A stretch of DNA of 64,000 nt from Candidatus Bathyarchaeota archaeon (GCA_018396755.1 JAGTQM010000007.1:16440-80439), one strand, 5' to 3'. Numbered from the stretch's first letter, positions 9,854-18,548 are shown. Numbers and translations are program-made. The notes: generated from the sequence alone by a model not told the origin.

Positions 9854-10363
9854 TTAATGGGTTATCCCTATTCTAGTGTAAATCTCCCTTGGAGCTTTAA
9901 CTTCGACAACCATATTTACTATATCGGCTCTGTTTATAAGCTCTGGTGGGCAGTATCTACCAGTTAATACGACATCTGTTTCATCGGGAACGTTGCTTAA
10001 AAGCTTGAGAATACTCTCAATATCTATGAGACCTATGAAAGCTGCAAGGCAGATTTCATCTAAAACCAGTAGATGGGGTTTACTCTTTAAAACCTCCTCA
10101 GCTTTCTCAAGACCCTTTCTCGCTAAGGCTTTATCTTCTTCAGATGGATTCCGTAGATCCACCCATTCACTTCTTCCAAATTGGTATATTTCGTAATGGG
10201 GCTTAAGCCTCTCCACGACCTGATACTCACCTATGTCCTTACGTCCTTTCATAAACTGGATTATTACAGCCTTTAAACCATGACCTACACATCTTAAAGC
10301 CAACCCCAAGGCATTAGTTGTTTTTCCAGCACCAGTCCCATAGTAGAGGAAGATTTTACCCGT
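9854..10363 (-). CDS. ATP:cob(I)alamin adenosyltransferase (CobA/BtuR type), no canonical start
   Basis: The reading frame encodes a CobA/BtuR-type adenosyltransferase that makes adenosylcobalamin: a P-loop GTGAGKTT, ALGLALRCVGHG, LLVLDEICLA (Walker B) and ELINRADIV. The ORF track starts at an internal TTG that excludes the P-loop. Extending the frame upstream gives STGKIFLYYGTGAGKTT, but no ATG, GTG or TTG exists before an in-frame TAG, which is the stop codon of the ribonucleotide reductase. I place the start at ACG, about where family members begin, with GAGGTGG as possible ribosome-binding site; this is inference. The length from there (169 aa) suits the family. The context is apt because the upstream reductase needs adenosylcobalamin. 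Alternatives are TAG readthrough or an assembly error. Confidence 0.8.
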   Translation of the reverse strand, partial: TGKIFLYYGTGAGKTTNALGLALRCVGHGLKAVIIQFMKGRKDIGEYQVVERLKPHYEIYQFGRSEWVDLRNPSEEDKALARKGLEKAEEVLKSKPHLLVLDEICLAAFIGLIDIESILKLLSNVPDETDVVLTGRYCPPELINRADIVNMVVEVKAPREIYTRIGITH

Positions 10364-10366
10364 AGA

Positions 10367-13300
10367 CTACTCCACCTCACAAACTGGACAGCTACTAGTC
10401 GGCTTAACCCCAACTTCTAGAACCTGCTCTTTCTTACTACCATACCTATAGACGGTCACACCCTTGCAACCGAGCCTATGAGCCAGTAGAAAAGCCCTTC
10501 TAACAGCTTCAGGTGGAACATCTTGTTTTAGATTTATGGTTTTTGAAACGGCATTATCCGTAAACTCCTGGAAGGCTGCTTGAACCTTAACATGCCAGTC
10601 TACATCCACCTCTAAAGCCGTTACAAAGGTTTTTTTAACGTCTTCTGGGATCCCTTGGATATTTAGAAGAGAGCCAGACTTAGATATTTCAGCTATCAAC
10701 TCATCGTTATAGAGTTTCTTTTCTCTAAGAACTTCTTCAAGAACTTGATTTACTTCAAAAAGTTTCACACCTCCAAGCACAGTTCTAGAATATGCTAGAG
10801 CAAAGTTAGGCTCTATACCACTTGAAGTCCCAGCTATTAAACTTATGGTACCTGTTGGAGCTATAGTTGTTGTCGTAGCGTTTCTAATACCATGCTTTCT
10901 AATTAGACCTCTAACCTCATCCCAGTTTAAATGGAGGTGTTTCACTTCTCCCTCAGCTTCAAAGGGCATTCTAGGAGCTTCAGAATCGTAGATCGACCCC
11001 TTGAACGCGGGAAACGGCCCTCTGCTTTCAGCGAGTTCTATTGAAGCAAGCTTACTATGGTAGTTTATATACTCCATAATCCTCCTAGCGAGAGCCACGG
11101 CTTCCTCCGAATCATACGGTATTCCAAGTCTGAAGAGCATATTAGCCCACCCCATGACACCCAATCCTATTTTACGGGTTTTAAGAGTTGCTTTCTCGAT
11201 CTCATCTACTGGAAAGCTATTCGCATCTATCACATTATCTAAAAAGTGGACGGCAACCTTAACGATTTTCCCAAGTTTTCTCCAGTCGACATCCCACCTA
11301 CCGTTCTCATTCTTTACCATCAGTTCCAGATTTATAGAACCCAGGTTACATGATTCGTAAGGCAATAGAGGCTGTTCTCCGCAATCAAGTGATATGAAAC
11401 CATTTGTTATAAAGGATTTAGTTATTGGCTCTGTTAGATCATAGACCTCTCTTTTTCCCAAATATTCCACTTTTACTATTTTGTCTAGAAATGTATTTCT
11501 ATAATATCTTCTTAATTTAAGATACCTTATTTTTTCTTTATATTTTTCGCCAATAAAACCTATCTTATCTAAAAACTCTTGAATGCTGGTCTGACTAATA
11601 TTTAGTTCAAAACAACCTCCGTCAACTACATATTCTTTCATTTTACCATTTTTAGTTAGATATTTAAATCCATTTCTTGATTTCCTTGAACGGTCATAAA
11701 TTTTAGAACTGATTCCAAGGTTAAGTAAAATAAGTTGAACTTCTTTTAGAAGCTCTTTAGATTTAGAAGTTAACCTTACATAAAAGTTTTTATTTGATTC
11801 ATGAAATCCAATTGTTCCATCAGTGCTAAATAAACCTTGTAAGAATCCTATTACGGTTTCTTTAGGAGCGGTAAAAATACTTTCTGGTACAATCTTTTCT
11901 CCAGCTTTTACAGATTTTACTCCAAACTTTTTGAAAAAGTCAACAAAGTATTTTGAGTGATAAGAAAGATGATAAACACCATTTTCTCTTTTAATTTCTC
12001 TTATTTCACGGTTATACCACTTATTCAATATTTTTTTGAAATATTCTAAAATTTCCCTTTCATCTTCTGAAAAAGTGAAGCCAACTCTACAATTCTCCCC
12101 ATCCCTAAGCCAACCGTCAGCGACCAGCCAGCCTAAAACTTGACCTAACTCTTTACACCATTTAGTTGGAAAATTGAATCTATAGAGCCTCCCATTTCCT
12201 CCTTTAAACTCGTTAATGATTTTAAACGGTAAATCGTAGTTCTCATTAAATTTCCCTTCACCAGACTGAATTAGAGCATAGTGTTTACCTGGGACTAAAT
12301 CCTTTACTTTAACCCATCCTTCATTTGTTAAAATTCTATGGTCTGATGTCGCCTCCAATTCATATCCTGATTTTGTTTCAATTTTATAAACATCCTTAAC
12401 CCCGGTTGGAAAGGCTCTGGAAATTTCATAAAAACTGACGCCATTTTGAGCCTTCTGCATTAGAAGCGATTTTCCATTTAGATATTTTACTTCTATGGGT
12501 ACTCTGTTATCAACAGCTATCCTTATTCCACCATTTGAATAATTCTTCACTATTTCTTCCATCCTCATTAAACCGAATTCAGTTGGGATTAAAGTACCCC
12601 TTGTAACACAGGGGTTTGTAGCTTCTATTGACCCAAGTTGCGGGGTTGGATTATGCTTGTTGACCGTATCTATGAATACTAACCCTGGGTCTCCGGTTCT
12701 CCAAGCATTATAGACCATTAGGTCGAATAGGTATCTGGCATTGATCTTCTGAGCTGTTTTATCCGTTCTAGGGTTTATGAGTTCAAACTCTAGATTCTTT
12801 TCAACAGCTTCCATAAACTCATCTGTCACCGCAACGGATATGTTGAAGTTTCTTAGAGCACCCTCCTCGCTCTTCGCGTATATAAAGTCGATTATATCCG
12901 GGTGATTTATCCTCAGAATACCCATATTGGCTCCACGACGTTTCCCACCCTGTTTAATAACTTCAGTAGCCATATCGTAAACACGCATAAAGCTTACTGG
13001 GCCAGATGCAACACCACTCGTAGATTTGACAATATCGCCTTTAGGTCTAAGCCTTGAGAAGCTAAATCCAGTGCCTCCACCGCTTTTGTGAATCAATGCT
13101 GTGTTTTTCAGGGATTCAAATATGCTTTCTATTGAGTCTTCTATTGGGAGGACGAAGCATGCTGAAAGTTGGCCTAAAGGTGCGTTTGCATTCATAAGGG
13201 TTGGAGAATTTGGTAGGAAATACCGGTTAGCCATAACTTGGAAGAAAACATCAATAACGTTTTCATAAAGGTCATTCCACCGTTCTTTTAATATCGATAG

Positions 13301-13927
13301 TAGTTTTTCAAATTCAACCTTCATCTTACCTTCTTTACCAAGTTTGTTGTATAGCTTCTTCATCATATCGAGTTCGTAGCTTGATAGTTCGATACTAGGT
13401 CTGTATTGAAAGTCGCAAACCTGCATTATTGGTTGTCTACCATTTTTATCATAGACATCGCTCCAGTAGAAGGCATCTACGAGTCCAATATATCTTGCAA
13501 CTCTCATAAGCATCTGCCTAGGTGTTTCGCATACTTCGCCTTTTTCATTTTTCATAAGGTAGCGGCTTTTCAATACGGTAATGGCATTAACCGTGAGCTT
13601 CATATCGTCTACAACTCCAAGCATACGTTTAAATTCTCTAATTTCAGAACGCTTACGTCTATAGAGTATGTATGCTTTAGCAACTTCATAAAGTCCATGC
13701 TTAACCAACGTTTCTTCAACGGCGTTCTGAATCTGTTCAACGTGTGGAGTATATTCTAAGCCAAACTTATCATCAAGAACTTTAACTACCTCATCTCCGA
13801 GCTTTTCGGCAAAAGCTCTATCCTCTAAACCTGATGCTTTAAACGCCTTCCAAATAGCTTCAATAATACGATTCTTGTCAAAATCGACTATGCGACCGTC
13901 TCTTTTAATAACTTTTAAGGGAGGCAA
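10367..13927 (-). CDS. nrdJ: Adenosylcobalamin-dependent (class II) ribonucleoside-diphosphate reductase with intein
   Basis: The 1186-residue precursor contains an N-terminal ATP-cone (VIKRDGRIVDFDKNRI), the reductase barrel with QLSACFVLPIEDS (active-site Cys), GGGTGFSFSRLRP, GGKRRGANMG, and after the insertion ESCNLGSINL and NATTTTIAPTGTISLIAG. It ends in a CPVCEVE redox Cys pair. Removing the intein (residues 440-848) leaves about 777 residues, typical for NrdJ. The enzyme makes deoxyribonucleotides using adenosylcobalamin and is oxygen-independent. The next gene downstream, in the same frame and separated only by the stop codon, is the adenosyltransferase that makes its cofactor. The ATG start fits the ATP-cone beginning. 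Confidence 0.95.
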   Translation of the reverse strand: MPPLKVIKRDGRIVDFDKNRIIEAIWKAFKASGLEDRAFAEKLGDEVVKVLDDKFGLEYTPHVEQIQNAVEETLVKHGLYEVAKAYILYRRKRSEIREFKRMLGVVDDMKLTVNAITVLKSRYLMKNEKGEVCETPRQMLMRVARYIGLVDAFYWSDVYDKNGRQPIMQVCDFQYRPSIELSSYELDMMKKLYNKLGKEGKMKVEFEKLLSILKERWNDLYENVIDVFFQVMANRYFLPNSPTLMNANAPLGQLSACFVLPIEDSIESIFESLKNTALIHKSGGGTGFSFSRLRPKGDIVKSTSGVASGPVSFMRVYDMATEVIKQGGKRRGANMGILRINHPDIIDFIYAKSEEGALRNFNISVAVTDEFMEAVEKNLEFELINPRTDKTAQKINARYLFDLMVYNAWRTGDPGLVFIDTVNKHNPTPQLGSIEATNPCVTRGTLIPTEFGLMRMEEIVKNYSNGGIRIAVDNRVPIEVKYLNGKSLLMQKAQNGVSFYEISRAFPTGVKDVYKIETKSGYELEATSDHRILTNEGWVKVKDLVPGKHYALIQSGEGKFNENYDLPFKIINEFKGGNGRLYRFNFPTKWCKELGQVLGWLVADGWLRDGENCRVGFTFSEDEREILEYFKKILNKWYNREIREIKRENGVYHLSYHSKYFVDFFKKFGVKSVKAGEKIVPESIFTAPKETVIGFLQGLFSTDGTIGFHESNKNFYVRLTSKSKELLKEVQLILLNLGISSKIYDRSRKSRNGFKYLTKNGKMKEYVVDGGCFELNISQTSIQEFLDKIGFIGEKYKEKIRYLKLRRYYRNTFLDKIVKVEYLGKREVYDLTEPITKSFITNGFISLDCGEQPLLPYESCNLGSINLELMVKNENGRWDVDWRKLGKIVKVAVHFLDNVIDANSFPVDEIEKATLKTRKIGLGVMGWANMLFRLGIPYDSEEAVALARRIMEYINYHSKLASIELAESRGPFPAFKGSIYDSEAPRMPFEAEGEVKHLHLNWDEVRGLIRKHGIRNATTTTIAPTGTISLIAGTSSGIEPNFALAYSRTVLGGVKLFEVNQVLEEVLREKKLYNDELIAEISKSGSLLNIQGIPEDVKKTFVTALEVDVDWHVKVQAAFQEFTDNAVSKTINLKQDVPPEAVRRAFLLAHRLGCKGVTVYRYGSKKEQVLEVGVKPTSSCPVCEVE
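11384..12610 (-). other. Intein with LAGLIDADG (DOD) endonuclease inside the reductase
   Basis: A 409-residue insertion splits the conserved NPCGEQPL motif at NP/C. Splicing block A is CVTRGTLIPTEFG, block B is LEATSDHRIL (Thr and His), and the homing-endonuclease repeats are LGWLVADGW and LQGLFSTDGTIG, each with its catalytic Asp. Block F is REVYDLTEPITKSFITNG, and block G reads FISLD followed by the Cys+1 of the C-extein. The usual penultimate His and terminal Asn are Leu and Asp. The DNA is visibly richer in A+T than the flanking reductase, consistent with horizontal gain. Asp-terminated inteins are a known minority, so splicing may still occur. Confidence 0.92.
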
Positions 13928-14172
13928 GTTTACATCAAATCGATACTTGAATTAAGAAAATATTAAATCTATAGGTTGAAAAACCATAAGATCGTATGTT
14001 GATCATCACTAGTGATTGCGAATGAGGAAAGAATATTTAGGATTTTTCAAAAAGATAATTCTACTTTCCATTGTAGACATGACCGTAGTGCTATGATAGC
14101 GTTTGATAAAAAGATATGTATAAAGTGTTACTTTAAATGCCGCTCAATCGCCTCTAAAAAGGCGATATATGG
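13928..14172. other. Intergenic region between nrdJ and nep1
   Basis: This stretch holds the nrdJ leader on the minus strand and the nep1 3' flank. I see no ORF with coding character and no convincing tRNA or C/D-box RNA, only AT-rich DNA and the hairpin next to nep1. Confidence 0.5.
14147..14166 (-). terminator. Hairpin 3' of nep1
   Basis: ATCGCC and GGCGAT form a perfect 6-bp stem around an 8-base loop a few bases past the nep1 stop codon. On the transcribed strand the loop is TTTTTAGA and there is no long T-run after the stem, so a terminator role is plausible but unproven. Confidence 0.35.
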
Positions 14173-14883
14173 TTAAGAGCAGTAAGCTTTCTCGAAGTTT
14201 AAGCCGATACTTTTCTCAACCTCGTAAACAAGTCTAGCTACTACAATCCAAGCATTTAAAGACTTAGGATAGATCGCATAGCATGAGTCGAATAGCTTCA
14301 TGGTTTCCTCTTTAAATTCTCCATGGGGGAAGCAACCAATAACTGCCATGACCGCTTTCACATCGGTTAAGCTTGAAACTATGCTATGCAATGGTTTTAG
14401 AGAGCCTCCACTTGAAAAACCAATTACCATGTCTGGCTTAAGCTCGTTCTTTAAATCGGCTAAAGAGCCCTTCCGAAGCGTTATAAGCGCTTTATTCTTA
14501 GGTGGGACTCTTCCTGTTTTGAAAAGTTGCTCAATTAAGCTTTTAAACCGCATGTAGTTACGTGGTAGTCTAACCTCTGGATCAAATTCTAAAATCGAGT
14601 CTTGAACAGTATGGACGTAAACTCTTAGAAGCCCTTCTTCGCTTAAGGGAGTTTCTAAAGCATTTAGAAGAGAGAAATGCACTATATCAGGTCTACCGCG
14701 TTTATGAGCATCCTTCAAATATCTCATAGCTCTATGGTGGTAAGACCTATCTAGAAGAAGCTCACCTGGGCTTAAGTTTCTCTCATAAGCATCGCGTCTT
14801 ACCTCAGGATACCTCCATAAAGCTTCAGGTATGGTTTCTAAAGCCGATTCAGCTAACACTAGTATTAATCGATTCAAACACAC
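14173..14883 (-). CDS. nep1: Ribosome biogenesis SPOUT methyltransferase Nep1
   Basis: The 236-residue protein matches archaeal Nep1/Emg1, which N1-methylates a pseudouridine of small-subunit rRNA. Diagnostic segments are LLDRSYHHRAM, KRGRPDIVHFSLLNALETPLS, LPRNYMRFKSLIEQLF and the knotted SAM-binding C-terminus (IGFSSGG, AVIGCFPHGEF, SLNAWIVVARLVYEVE). Length is normal for archaea. It is monocistronic, divergent from the RNase P subunit gene. Confidence 0.94.
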   Translation of the reverse strand: MCLNRLILVLAESALETIPEALWRYPEVRRDAYERNLSPGELLLDRSYHHRAMRYLKDAHKRGRPDIVHFSLLNALETPLSEEGLLRVYVHTVQDSILEFDPEVRLPRNYMRFKSLIEQLFKTGRVPPKNKALITLRKGSLADLKNELKPDMVIGFSSGGSLKPLHSIVSSLTDVKAVMAVIGCFPHGEFKEETMKLFDSCYAIYPKSLNAWIVVARLVYEVEKSIGLNFEKAYCS

Positions 14884-14980
14884 ATCTTAAGCGGGGAGGA
14901 AGCTTTTTAAGTTTTCAAGTAAAGTCTCATAGTAAAAGACTATAGTTATATTCTCATAAATCGATATTTAAGACGGAAGA

Positions 14981-15334
14981 ATGAAGGACAATATTAGGCG
15001 GATAGCTATGGAACGTATGGAGATTCTACTCGAGAAGGCTATTCAAATTCACGAAAAAGAGCCTAAACTTGCCCAGAGATACGTTGAACTGGCACGTCAC
15101 ATAGGTATGAAGGCACGCGTTAGAATACCACGTAAATATAGGAGGCTTATATGCAGAAGTTGTAAACAGTTTATACATCCCGGTTGCACGTTAAGGGTTA
15201 GAGTTAAATCTGGAGGCGTTAAACATATAACATTTACATGCCTAAGATGCGGACAAATAGTTAGAGTGCCCGTTGAAAAAAGACGGGTGGATAGAGCTGC
15301 TTCATCATCCAAACAGCGCACTCAATCCTTCTAA
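14981..15334 (+). CDS. rnp4: Ribonuclease P protein component 4 (Rpp21/Rpr2)
   Basis: The 117-residue protein has the Rpp21/Snm1/Rpr2 layout: two N-terminal helices ([18 protein letters not shown]), then a basic zinc ribbon with CRSC and CLRC pairs. It is a subunit of the RNase P holoenzyme that matures tRNA 5' ends. Its last 30 bp overlap the 3' end of the convergent L12 gene; the overlapping tail ([14 protein letters not shown]) is low complexity, so the C-terminus is probably unconstrained. Confidence 0.92.
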   Translation: MKDNIRRIAMERMEILLEKAIQIHEKEPKLAQRYVELARHIGMKARVRIPRKYRRLICRSCKQFIHPGCTLRVRVKSGGVKHITFTCLRCGQIVRVPVEKRRVDRAASSSKQRTQSF

Positions 15335-15625
15335 AGCCTCCTCTTCCTTCTTCTCCTCAGCCTTCTCCTCTTTCTCTTCTTCCTTCTTCTCCTCCTTTGC
15401 TACTACAGCCCCAGCTGTAGGTGTCACTGCAACAGGCATAGCAGGCATGGCTACAACGTTCTTTAAAACCTCCTCAAGGTTTATCTCTGAAAGAGCAGCT
15501 AGAAGAGCCTTTACTTTAACTTCTTCAGGTTCTATGTTGGCTGCCTTTAAAACCCTTTTTATGTTTTCCTCGCTTATTTTCTGTCCGGCATGATGGAGGA
15601 GGAGGGTTGCATATATACACTCCAT
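15305..15625 (-). CDS. rpl12: 50S ribosomal protein L12 (P1)
   Basis: This 106-residue stalk protein has an N-terminal helical dimerisation domain ([22 protein letters not shown]), an Ala/Pro hinge, a long Glu/Lys-rich tail and the archaeal/eukaryal P-protein end LEGLSALFG, which contacts elongation factors. It is the last gene of the secE-nusG-L11-L1-L10-L12 operon, 28 bp after L10, whose C-terminus carries the same kind of tail. Confidence 0.96.
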   Translation of the reverse strand: MECIYATLLLHHAGQKISEENIKRVLKAANIEPEEVKVKALLAALSEINLEEVLKNVVAMPAMPVAVTPTAGAVVAKEEKKEEEKEEKAEEKKEEEALEGLSALFG

Positions 15626-15653
15626 TTCACATCAACCTCCAGTTTAATTTTTT

Positions 15654-16601
15654 CTAACCGAATAGAGATGCCAAACCAATTTCTTCCTCTTCCTTCTTCT
15701 CATCTTTAGTAAGTTCTTCCTTTTCAACTTTCCGCTTTTCAGATTTTTCAGCTTTAGACGTTAAAGAACCTATTGCCGACGTTTCAAGCAGGGCTTTATG
15801 AATGAGCAATGGAAGCGTCTCAGGAGTTAAATACTCAATGCTTAGTGCTAGTATTAGGGAAGTATTGTAACATTCAGCAAGAATTGTAGGTAGAGTTTCA
15901 GGAGTGAAGTACTTCAATGCTAAAGCCATTTTGAAGGCGTTTCCCCAAGCCTTTAAAAGCTCATTCTTGTATGATTCTACGTCGAGTTTAAGTGCTTCTA
16001 TGGGATAAATTAAACCGTCGCTGTATACGACCTTAAGATTTAAGCCTATTTTAACTGGTTTTATACCAAGCTTAGCCAGTACGGAGGCAAGCTTATCAGA
16101 TATTACATCGCCCTTTCTAGCAACAACTGTTGTTTTACCTATCCAAACACTTCCTGAAACTATTCTAGCAGGTAGTCCTACTTCGTTAAACTCGCTAACC
16201 AACGGTCCAGGAGGCAGCCCGGTATTACCTTCTTGGACAACTATATCTTCAGGAGCAATGTCACCTGGTCTAGCGAAGCTTGGAATTTTAGCTTCATCTA
16301 ACATTTTAGCGAGTTTAAATGGGTCTTCCTTCGTAAATACTAGGATGTTTTGACCTTCGAGATATTTAAACAAGGCATCGCTTCCTTTAAATTCCCCATT
16401 CTCCATAAGCTCTTTCAAAGCAATTTCGACGAGTATATTCTTAGAAACTTTAAGTAAAGCTATATCTCGAAGTTTTCTACGCATCTCATGAAGCTGATTA
16501 GCTTTAACCTTGTAGAGGTTTGCAAGCCCTACCGTAGGATATTCTTCGAAAAGCATCTTAAGGTCTTTAACAGCCTCTCTTTTATCGACCTGCTTAGGCA
16601 T
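15654..16601 (-). CDS. rpl10: 50S ribosomal protein L10 (P0)
   Basis: The 315-residue acidic stalk base protein contains the L10 rRNA-binding domain (residues about 1-110, with KVSKNILVEIALKEL), the archaeal insertion (GDIAPEDIVVQEGNTGLPPGP), helical sites for L12 dimers near the C-terminus, and the P-protein terminus EEEIGLASLFG. It anchors L12 copies to 23S rRNA. It starts at ATG just 4 bp after L1, so translation is probably coupled. Confidence 0.96.
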   Translation of the reverse strand: MPKQVDKREAVKDLKMLFEEYPTVGLANLYKVKANQLHEMRRKLRDIALLKVSKNILVEIALKELMENGEFKGSDALFKYLEGQNILVFTKEDPFKLAKMLDEAKIPSFARPGDIAPEDIVVQEGNTGLPPGPLVSEFNEVGLPARIVSGSVWIGKTTVVARKGDVISDKLASVLAKLGIKPVKIGLNLKVVYSDGLIYPIEALKLDVESYKNELLKAWGNAFKMALALKYFTPETLPTILAECYNTSLILALSIEYLTPETLPLLIHKALLETSAIGSLTSKAEKSEKRKVEKEELTKDEKKEEEEIGLASLFG

Positions 16602-16605
16602 TATA

Positions 16606-17262
16606 TCACCTCTTAATCGTAAGCCTGAAGCTGGGAGTCATCGTGCCTTTTAGATAAACGCTTTGAATGTTTGTTAAACCCTTAGGCAGTTTTCCAATAA
16701 TCCAATTTAAAGTAGCTTGAACGTTTTCAACTATCCGTTCAGCGTCCATGTCTTGCGTACCAACTCTAAGCTGAATCAACGGTTGATTTCTAACCCTTAT
16801 ATTAACTATTCTTTTAGACTTTTCAATAGCATTAGCTATATCCAACGTTGGTGGAATAGGCGTAGGCATTTTACCTCTTGGCCCTAGATAGACGCCCCAC
16901 GTCCTACCTACGAGAGGCATTAAAGCTGCTTCAGATAAAAATACATCGTAGTTTTTAGCTATTTTCTTAGCCTGCCTTTTATCACCAGCCAATTTTACGA
17001 GTTCATCTCTATCTAGTATGAGATCTACTTTAAAGTCTCTAGCTTTCATATAGAGTTCACCCGTAGCAAATAGGCAGACTTTCATAGGCTTATTAGGTGG
17101 ATTTGGAAGCTCTAGTGTACCTGTGATTCTGTTCTCAGGTTTACGCAGGTCGAGATCCCTAAGATTTACAATAAGCTCTATAGATTGGGTAAAGTCTCTT
17201 CCTTCGCAGTTTTTCTTAATTTTATCAACGACTTCAACAATATCTTTAAATTCGAAGCTCAA
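16606..17262 (-). CDS. rpl1: 50S ribosomal protein L1
   Basis: The 218-residue L1 shows the two-domain fold with the signature VGRTWGVYLGPRGKMPTPIPP and the domain I return strand TNIQSVYLKGTMTPSFRL. It forms the mobile stalk by the E-site and in archaea can also repress its own operon mRNA. The start is TTG, placed directly before the conserved SFEFKDIVEVVDK. A 79-bp gap separates it from L11; no clear L1-binding mimic was recognised there. Confidence 0.95.
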   Translation of the reverse strand: MSFEFKDIVEVVDKIKKNCEGRDFTQSIELIVNLRDLDLRKPENRITGTLELPNPPNKPMKVCLFATGELYMKARDFKVDLILDRDELVKLAGDKRQAKKIAKNYDVFLSEAALMPLVGRTWGVYLGPRGKMPTPIPPTLDIANAIEKSKRIVNIRVRNQPLIQLRVGTQDMDAERIVENVQATLNWIIGKLPKGLTNIQSVYLKGTMTPSFRLTIKR

Positions 17263-17341
17263 ACTTCATCAGCCTATAGGTTCAACCATTGAGAAAACGT
17301 CGTAGGAGAAAAACTTTTCTATTGAACTCTCCATAATGAAG

Positions 17342-17830
17342 TCAATCTTCACCTATTACGTCATCATAAACTCCTTTGTCTACTTCTTCTATGACTTCCT
17401 TAGGATTCTTACCATCTACTTTAACGCCTATGCTTACACAGGTGCCTAGAACCTCTTTCACAGCGCTTTTAAGACTTTTAGCTAAACTCTTTGGTCTTCT
17501 AATTTTAGCTATTTTAACTATAGAGTCGAAGTTTAATTCTCCGATGAATTCGGAGCCAGTCTTACCAGAGCCTTTTTCCGATTCAAGTTCTCTTAGTATG
17601 AGCGCAGCAGTCGTTGGAATACCTACCTCCACTTCAAATGCTTTAGTTTCAATGTCGACTATGATTTTCACAGGAACCCTCATCCCAGCATATCCTTTCG
17701 TAGCTTCATTGATCTTGTTGACTATAGCTGGTACGTTTACTCCTAAGGGTCCTAAAGCAGGACCTATTGGTGGACCAGCTGTAGCTTCACCGCCTTTAAC
17801 TAAAATGTCTACTACTTTCTTCTCGCCTAA
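17342..17830 (-). CDS. rpl11: 50S ribosomal protein L11, apparent TTA start
   Basis: The ORF track begins at an internal ATG and so misses the N-terminal domain. Reading the same frame upstream gives GEKKVVDILVKGGEATAG, then PPIGPALGPLGV, the classic L11 N-terminus that binds the GTPase centre of 23S rRNA. The codon at the expected Met position is TTA, two bases after the nusG stop and about 9 bases after a strong AGGAGG. No ATG, GTG or TTG exists between the upstream in-frame TGA and this point. Total length from TTA is 162 aa, normal for archaea. Either a non-canonical start is used or the assembly has a single-base error. Confidence 0.92.
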   Translation of the reverse strand, partial: LGEKKVVDILVKGGEATAGPPIGPALGPLGVNVPAIVNKINEATKGYAGMRVPVKIIVDIETKAFEVEVGIPTTAALILRELESEKGSGKTGSEFIGELNFDSIVKIAKIRRPKSLAKSLKSAVKEVLGTCVSIGVKVDGKNPKEVIEEVDKGVYDDVIGED

Positions 17831-17832
17831 AG

Positions 17833-18300
17833 TTACGCACCTCCTTCGATTTTTCTCAAATACTCAGCATATATGGTTATCGGGAATGGGGAGGCGGACT
17901 CCAACAATTCTAGGGTCACTTCGCTTTTCTGCCTATCAACTGCTACAACCCGACCCTTCATAGATTTAAACGGTCCTCCTATGATTTCCACAAGATCCCC
18001 AGTTTTCAAAGACTCTATTACAGGTTTTACTACTAAATATTTGTCTATCTCTGAAGGATCTATGAAACTTGAAGATCTTCCTCTAGAGTGTCGAATACCT
18101 TGGAGAAGCTCATCTACTAGAATCGGGTCTTCAGTTTCAACGAATATATAGCCTTTTACATCTTTAACCCATATTGCGGCTTTAATAGCAGTTGTATATG
18201 GTTCACCTTTAGCTTTAACTCTTCGTTCAAACATTTCCAAAACCTGCTTTTCCTGACCTATCATTGTCTTAATAGCGTAAATTTTCGACTGTTTTTTCAT
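17833..18300 (-). CDS. nusG: Transcription elongation factor NusG/Spt5
   Basis: The 155-residue protein has the NGN domain (YAIKTMIGQEKQVLEMFERR, GYIFVETED) followed by a KOW domain (GDLVEIIGGPFKSMKGRVVAVD). It binds RNA polymerase as a processivity factor, together with Spt4 in archaea. It lies 12 bp after secE and 2 bp before L11, the conserved archaeal order. Confidence 0.96.
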   Translation of the reverse strand: MKKQSKIYAIKTMIGQEKQVLEMFERRVKAKGEPYTTAIKAAIWVKDVKGYIFVETEDPILVDELLQGIRHSRGRSSSFIDPSEIDKYLVVKPVIESLKTGDLVEIIGGPFKSMKGRVVAVDRQKSEVTLELLESASPFPITIYAEYLRKIEGGA

Positions 18301-18312
18301 AGGTTAACCTCC

Positions 18313-18486
18313 TTAGCCGACTACTGCAAGTAATGAAGCTATAAGACGTACGATGAATCCCACAATGCCAATAGCACCTACGCTTATAACGGATATTTTC
18401 ACGGATAGCCAAAATTCCCTTCTACTCGGTTTAACAGATAGCTTAAGCATTCTCAAACAGGATTTAGTGAAAGAAGCTAACCCCAT
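18313..18486 (-). CDS. secE: Preprotein translocase subunit SecE (Sec61 gamma)
   Basis: This 57-residue ORF is too short for the supplied track. It reads MGLASFTKSCLRMLKLSV, then KPSRREFWLSVKI, then a single membrane helix (VISVGAIGIVGFIVRLIASLL). That is the archaeal SecE/Sec61-gamma plan: amphipathic helix, conserved KPSRREFW hinge and one tail-anchored segment that clamps SecY. It directly precedes nusG, the usual position in archaea, and is the first gene of the ribosomal stalk operon. Confidence 0.93.
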   Translation of the reverse strand: MGLASFTKSCLRMLKLSVKPSRREFWLSVKISVISVGAIGIVGFIVRLIASLLAVVG

Positions 18487-18510
18487 AAGATCAACATTTA
18501 GAGTTAATTG

Positions 18511-18527
18511 ATTAAAGATAAAGGTTT
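18511..18527 (-). promoter_or_regulatory. BRE/TATA element of the secE-nusG-ribosomal operon
   Basis: On the minus strand AAACCTTTATCTTTAAT lies about 25-40 bp upstream of the secE ATG and has the purine-rich BRE followed by an AT-rich TATA box. It is the best promoter candidate for the six-gene operon. Confidence 0.45.
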
Positions 18528-18548
18528 CTTTTGACTACCCGACAGCGA

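Noticed and set aside
15273-15593. Ser/Phe-rich plus-strand ORF over L12
   Set aside because: It is the complement of the Glu/Lys-rich L12 tail and has no independent support.
17376-17963. 195-codon plus-strand ORF over L11 and nusG
   Set aside because: Both opposite genes are certain; the ORF has Ser/Thr-rich shadow composition.
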